From Nemertoderma westbladi (Eukaryota; Xenacoelomorpha; Nemertodermatida; Nemertodermatidae): a stretch of 64,000 nt of DNA. Made by a program: the position numbers and the translations under genes. This document shows, one piece after another, positions 58,597 through 64,000 of this stretch (its first letter is position 1; each line of letters opens with the position of its first letter). The notes beneath the pieces were generated by a model, which was given only the letters and a program-made list of their open reading frames with translations, had not been told where the DNA came from and ran no database searches. Location of the stretch: assembly GCA_032718475.1 (NCBI GenBank), contig JAUCBJ010001847.1, positions 1 through 64,000 on the forward strand. Direction: 5' to 3'.

Positions 58597-59221
58597 TTAA
58601 CCCTTTGCGTACCAACACTAAAAAACGGCGGCACACTGCCGCCTTTTTCATTCTAAATAATTCAGGACCATGCTTATAATGGCGGCACTGTGCCGCCTTT
58701 ATATAATTATAACTTAACCCCCAGGGCGGCAGAGTGCCGCCTTTATACATATATTATCCTGACCCCAGGGCGACATGGTGCCGCCTTTATTTAAAACGTC
58801 TTATATCTTTCTTATAACTTATAACGGAGAAATGGAGTTCATATTCGTGTTGGGCAGGAAAAACTGGTGTAGAAAATTTAATTTAATATTGCTTGAAGGG
58901 ATTCCTATTGGTTTCAGGGTATTTTAATTACATAATTTATGCAATTTAATTTCAATTTAGCCAATAATTTTGTTACAAAAATTTTGGCGGCAGTGTGCTG
59001 CCCCCGGGGTTCAAATGAAAGATTTAAAAAATTCGAAAATGTTTAAAGGCGGCAGTGTGCCGCCTTTTGGGGTAGGATAAGTAATAATATGTTTATACTC
59101 TTGAAATAAAAAAAATATCTGGTACGACAAAAAATAAACCTTGGTCGGATCAAATATATTTTTTTTCGTCATTGGAAGTAACAATTTATGTAATTTATCT
59201 TTGGTACGCAAACGGTTTTAA
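58597..59221. mobile_element. TTAA-flanked MITE with six GGCGGCA palindromes
   Basis: The left end is TTAA then CCCTTTGCGTACCAA; the right end is TTGGTACGCAAACGG, then TTTTAA. The shared TTTGCGTACCAA is inverted and both edges have TTAA, as in piggyBac elements. Inside are six 17-bp palindromes of the form GGCGGCAGTGTGCCGCC, at 58627, 58681, 58725, 58769, 58986 and 59048. The second to fourth lie in 44-bp tandem units with TTTATA after the palindrome. No coding capacity is seen. Confidence 0.8.
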
Positions 59222-59852
59222 AGTTAATGTTAAAATTTTCCTAGGAACAAAATATTGGCAAATTTTTTTTATTTAGTTAACAACCATAATAAAAGCAACG
59301 TTTAATGGTCAAATTCTAGATGGACTTTATTTATAAAATAAAATAATATACCTGGAAGTTGGTAGAGGGGGAAATTATAAAAAAAAAATGGACTTCACGA
59401 ATTTTGATTAAATTTTATCCAAGTTGATAAACAAACAAAAACATTTCTGACGACAAACATAAATAAGCTTATTTGTAAATGAAAGTTGTTGTTTAAGAAT
59501 ACTGTGCCGAGATTTCCGCACACATGCTGACTATTTATTCTGACTAAGTCAGCTTATATCGATTTCACGCGGCAGTAGGTGCAGCAGTACCGCTACTAAA
59601 TCATGGGAAAATATTCCACTGTCCTATTGTCCCCTGTGACCAATTATATATTCCCAAAAGTCATCAGATAGCTGCTTTCGGAGCCTTAGGCGGGGAGAGA
59701 TAGCTAGCCACCTTGTCGCCTACTGGGGCCAGCCAATGTTGGGGCGTATGTGGTTGTTGAATTTCTATAGGCACAGTAGGTGAATGGCTGAATACAATAG
59801 CAAAGTGAGATAATAATTTATATCAAAATTCCCATTTTGATTACCCAAACCA
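59222..59852. other. Noncoding
   Basis: AT-rich sequence; nothing recognised. Confidence 0.45.
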
Positions 59853-62800
59853 CATTGGGGACAGAGTTACTGTGTACATTCAAGTTTGGAGACAGAGTTA
59901 CCGTGTACATTCAAGTTTGGAGACAGAGTTACCGTGTACATTCCTGTTTTGAGACGGAGTTACCGGGTACATTCAAGTTTGGAGAGAGAGTTACCGTGTA
60001 CATTCCTGTTTGGAGACAGAGTTCGTGTACATTCAAGTTTGGAGACAGAGTTACCGTGTACATTCAAGTGTGGAGACAGAGTTACCGGGTACAGGCAAGT
60101 TTGGAGACAGAGTTACCGTGTACATTCCTGTTTGGAGACAGAGTTACCGGGTACATTCAAGTTCGGAGACAGAGTTACCGTGTACATTCCTGTTTGGAGA
60201 CAGAGTTACCGTGTACATTCCTGTTTGGAGACAGAGTTACCGGGTACATTGAAGTTTGGAGACAGAGTTACCGTGTACATTCCTGTTTGGAGACAGAGTT
60301 ACCGGGTACATTCAAGTTTGGAGACAGAGTTACCGTGTACATTCAAGTTTGGAGACAGAGTTACCGTGCACATTCAAGTTTGGAGACAGAGCTACCGTGT
60401 ACATTCAAGTTTGGAGACAGAGTTACCGTGTATATTCCTGTTTGGAGACAGAGTAACCGTGTACATTCCTGTTTGGAGACAGAGTTACCGTGTACATTCA
60501 AGTTTGGAGACAGAGAAACCGTGTACATTCCTGTTTGGAGACAGAGTTACCGTGTACATTCAAGTTTGGAGACAGAGTTACCGTGTACATTCAAGTTTGG
60601 AGACAGAGTTACCGAGTACATTCAAGTTTGGAGACAGAGTTACCGTGTACATTCCTGTTTGGAGACAGAGTTACCGTGTACATTCAAGTTTGGAGACAGA
60701 GTAACCGTGTACATTCCTGTTTGGAGACAGAGTTACCGTGTACATTCAAGTTTGGAGACAGAGTTACCGTGTACATTCAAGTTTGGAGACAGAGTTACCG
60801 TGTACATTCAAGTTTGGAGACAGAGTTACCGTGTACATTCAAGTTTGGAGACAGAGTTACCGTGTACATTCAAGTTTGGAGACAGAGTTACCGTGTACAT
60901 TTAAGTTTGGAGACAGAGTCACCGGGTACATTCAAGTTTGGAGACAGAGTTACCGGGTACATTCAAGTTTGGAGACAGAGTTACCGTGTACATTCCTGTT
61001 TGGAGACAGAGTTACCGGGTACATTCAAGTTTGGAGACAGAGTTACCGTGTATATTCAAGTTTGGAGACAGAGTTACCGTGTACATTCAAGTTTGGAGAC
61101 AGAGTTACCGTGTACATTCAAGTTTGGAGACAGAATTACCGTGTACATTCAAGTTTGGAGACAGAGTTACCGGGTACATTCAAGTTTGGAGACAGAGTTA
61201 CCGGGTACATTCAAGTTTGGAGACAGAGTTACCGTGTACATTCCTGTTTGGAGACAGAGTTACCGGGTACATTCAAGTTTGGAGACAGAGTTACCGGGTA
61301 CATTCAAGTTTGGAGACAGAGTTACCGGGTACATTCAAGTTTGGAGACAGAGTTACCGTGTACATTCCTGTTTGGAGACAGAGTTACCGGGTACATTCAA
61401 GTTTGGAGACAGAGTTACCGGGTACATTCAAGTTTGGAGACAGAGTTACCGGGTACATTCAAGTTTGGAGACAGAGTTACCGTGTACATTCAAGTTTGAA
61501 GACATAGTTACCGTGTACATTCAAGTTTAAAGGCATAGTTACCGTGTACATTCAAGTTTGGAGACAGAGTTACCGTGTACATTCAAGTTTGGAGACAGAG
61601 TTACCGTCTACATTCAAGTTTGGAGACAGAGCTACCGTGTACATTCAAGTTTGGAGACAGAGTTACCGGGTACATTCAAGTTCGGAGACAGAGTTACCGT
61701 GTACATTCCTGTTTGGAGACAGAGTTACCGTGTACATTCCTGTTTGGAGACAGAGTTACCGGGTACATTGAAGTTTGGAGACAGAGTTACCGTGTACATT
61801 CCTGTTTGGAGACAGAGTTACCGGGTACATTCAAGTTTGGAGACAGAGTTACCGTGTACATTCAAGTTTGGAGACAGAGTTACCGTGCACATTCAAGTTT
61901 GGAGACAGAGCTACCGTGTACATTCAAGTTTGGAGACAGAGTTACCGTGTATATTCCTGTTTGGAGACAGAGTAACCGTGTACATTCCTGTTTGGAGACA
62001 GAGTTACCGTGTACATTCAAGTTTGGAGACAGAGAAACCGTGTACATTCCTGTTTGGAGACAGAGTTACCGTGTACATTCAAGTTTGGAGACAGAGTTAC
62101 CGTGTACATTCAAGTTTGGAGACAGAGTTACCGAGTACATTCAAGTTTGGAGACAGAGTTACCGTGTACATTCCTGTTTGGAGACAGAGTTACCGTGTAC
62201 ATTCAAGTTTGGAGACAGAGTAACCGTGTACATTCCTGTTTGGAGACAGAGTTACCGTGTACATTCAAGTTTGGAGACAGAGTTACCGTGTACATTCAAG
62301 TTTGGAGACAGAGTTACCGTGTACATTCAAGTTTGGAGACAGAGTTACCGTGTACATTCAAGTTTGGAGACAGAGTTACCGTGTACATTCAAGTTTGGAG
62401 ACAGAGTTACCGTGTACATTCAAGTTTGGAGACAGAGTCACCGGGTACATTCAAGTTTGGAGACAGAGTTACCGGGTACATTCAAGTTTGGAGACAGAGT
62501 TACCGTGTACATTCCTGTTTGGAGACAGAGTTACCGGGTACATTCAAGTTTGGAGACAGAGTTACCGTGTATATTCAAGTTTGGAGACAGAGTTACCGTG
62601 TACATTCAAGTTTGGAGACAGAGTTACCGTGTACATTCAAGTTTGGAGACAGAATTACCGTGTACATTCAAGTTTGGAGACAGAGTTACCGGGTACATTC
62701 AAGTTTGGAGACAGAGTTACCGGGTACATTCAAGTTTGGAGACAGAGTTACCGTGTACATTCCTGTTTGGAGACAGAGTTACCGGGTACATTCAAGTTTG

Positions 62801-63362
62801 GAGACAGAGTTACCGGATACATTCAAGTTTGGAGACAGAGTTACCGGGTACATTCAAGTTTGGAGACAGAGTTACCGTGTACATTCCTGTTTGGAGACAG
62901 AGTTACCGGGTACATTCAAGTTTGGAGACAGAGTTACCGGGTACATTCAAGTTTGGAGACAGAGTTACCGGGTACATTCAAGTTTGGAGACAGAGTTACC
63001 GTGTACATTCAAGTTTGAAGACATAGTTACCGTGTACATTCAAGTTTAAAGGCATAGTTACCGTGTACATTCAAGTTTGGAGACAGAGTTACCGTGTACA
63101 TTCAAGTTTGGAGACAGAGTTACCGTCTACATTCAAGTTTGGAGACAGAGCTACCGTGTACATTCAAGTTTGGAGACAGAGTTACCGTGTACATTCAAGT
63201 TTGGAGACTACAGTTACCGTGTACATTCAAGTTTGGAGACAGAGTTACCGTGTACATTCAAGTTTGGAGACAGAGTTACCGTGTACATTCAAGTTTGGAG
63301 ACAGAGTTACCGTGTACATTCAAGTTTGGGGACATAGTTACCGTGTACATTCAAGTTTGAGA
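59853..63362. repeat. 31-bp satellite array, about 113 copies
   Basis: The unit ACAGAGTTACCGTGTACATT, then CAAGTTTGGAG, repeats head to tail. Main variants are GGGTACATT, CCTGTTTGGAG and CGAGTACATT. All three plus frames are open for long distances because the unit has no stop, so the long apparent proteins are artefacts. A block of 1519 bp (49 units), from about 60146 to 61664, is repeated from 61665 to about 63183 with only a few changes. Confidence 0.97.
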
Positions 63363-64000
63363 ACCTCGTCACATTTCCCTCAATTTGTATTGATTTTCTT
63401 TATTGTTTTGTTTAAATATAGACGCCTCTATAACCTGTTCCTTTCCTTGAATTGGGGATGGTATTGTTTATTGTTTTCGTTGGATTGTCCGTGCACTGGT
63501 GCACTGTCATGTGCCCTTTGCTTGATTTTGTGGTGGTTCTTCCAATAATAAAGGAGTTTTTTGTGATAAATTTAGTGACGCATTAATTTTATTGTAAAAT
63601 TTTTACTTTCTAATTTTATTTATGTAAATAAACTTGTTACTTCGCGTCAATGTTGCGTCAAATATTATGTTGTGTAAATATTATAAATAAAATTCCCCAA
63701 TAATTAATTATTGGTGTGGGGGAAGTTTCTCTTTATTTTTTATAGCAAGGTAGGCCCACTGTTATTTGTAATTTATCATACTTTACAATACATTAATATC
63801 ATATCAACCATGTAACCTAATAAATAAAATTAATAAAACTAAATTATTAGTATATAGAACTCATTGAATTTAAGTTAATTAAACAACGAAACTAATAATA
63901 ATATAGAAATAATAATATAGAAAATTATTATAAAATTACTTTTATATGTAATTAAGTTATATAAATAATATATAAGTAATATATTTAATAGGAAACTTAT
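63363..64000. other. Noncoding right edge
   Basis: AT-rich, with no gene or element recognised. Confidence 0.45.

Noticed and set aside
59837-63548. Several frames of 250 to 480 codons in the 31-bp array
   Set aside because: All three plus frames are open because the unit contains no stop; the proteins are the same repeat read in different frames.

Overview
The window is AT-rich eukaryotic DNA, probably from a marine invertebrate. It contains spliced exons with GT-AG junctions, many tRNA-derived SINEs, non-LTR retrotransposons, small inverted-repeat transposons and large satellite arrays. The palindromes TAGGCCTA and TACCGGTA are conspicuously common. The species cannot be named from the sequence alone; the host protein is recognisable but divergent.

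One host gene spans most of the window on the minus strand: a calcium/calmodulin-dependent cyclic nucleotide phosphodiesterase (PDE1). I assembled seven exons by hand with matching splice phases: 54822-54641 (start codon), 53313-53197, 19088-18845, 12068-11811, 10454-10228, and then two tandem homologous versions of the next catalytic exon, 8138-8034 and 7964-7857. The C-terminal exons lie beyond the left edge or were not found. Intron 2 is about 34 kb and holds most of the mobile DNA. A second, unrecognised intronless 348-codon reading frame lies at 1514-468, also on the minus strand.

Mobile elements, left to right. A decayed LINE (family B, 2.56-4.66 kb) is followed by a satellite with an uninterrupted run of about 270 CTGT units. 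Next come dispersed repeats and a tRNA-derived SINE carrying a 55-bp piece identical to the 5' region of LINE family A. A TTAA-flanked piggyBac-like element (14.4-16.3 kb) sits inside an older repeat that has an inverted partner at 18.1-18.6 kb. A 5.8-kb GC-rich retroelement with one intact 1812-codon frame (Cys-rich N-terminus, reverse transcriptase, zinc knuckle, restriction-like endonuclease) is inserted into a 33-bp satellite (21.3-31.6 kb). A 2-kb array of a 13-bp repeat lies at 41.3-43.3 kb. A nearly complete LINE-A (48.1-52.5 kb) has two identical 644-bp 5' units. A second LINE-B copy sits in PDE1 intron 1. Upstream of PDE1 are an inverted-repeat MITE (55.4-55.6 kb), a LINE-A fragment with a CR1/L2-like LINE nested in it, a second TTAA element full of GC-rich palindromes (58.6-59.2 kb), and a 3.5-kb array of a 31-bp repeat with a 1519-bp higher-order duplication.

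The observation most likely to matter biologically is the duplicated PDE1 exon pair, which looks like a mutually exclusive splicing cassette in the catalytic pocket. The satellite-resident retroelement is the most unusual mobile element. Most other reading frames are translations of tandem repeats or antisense shadows and are not genes.
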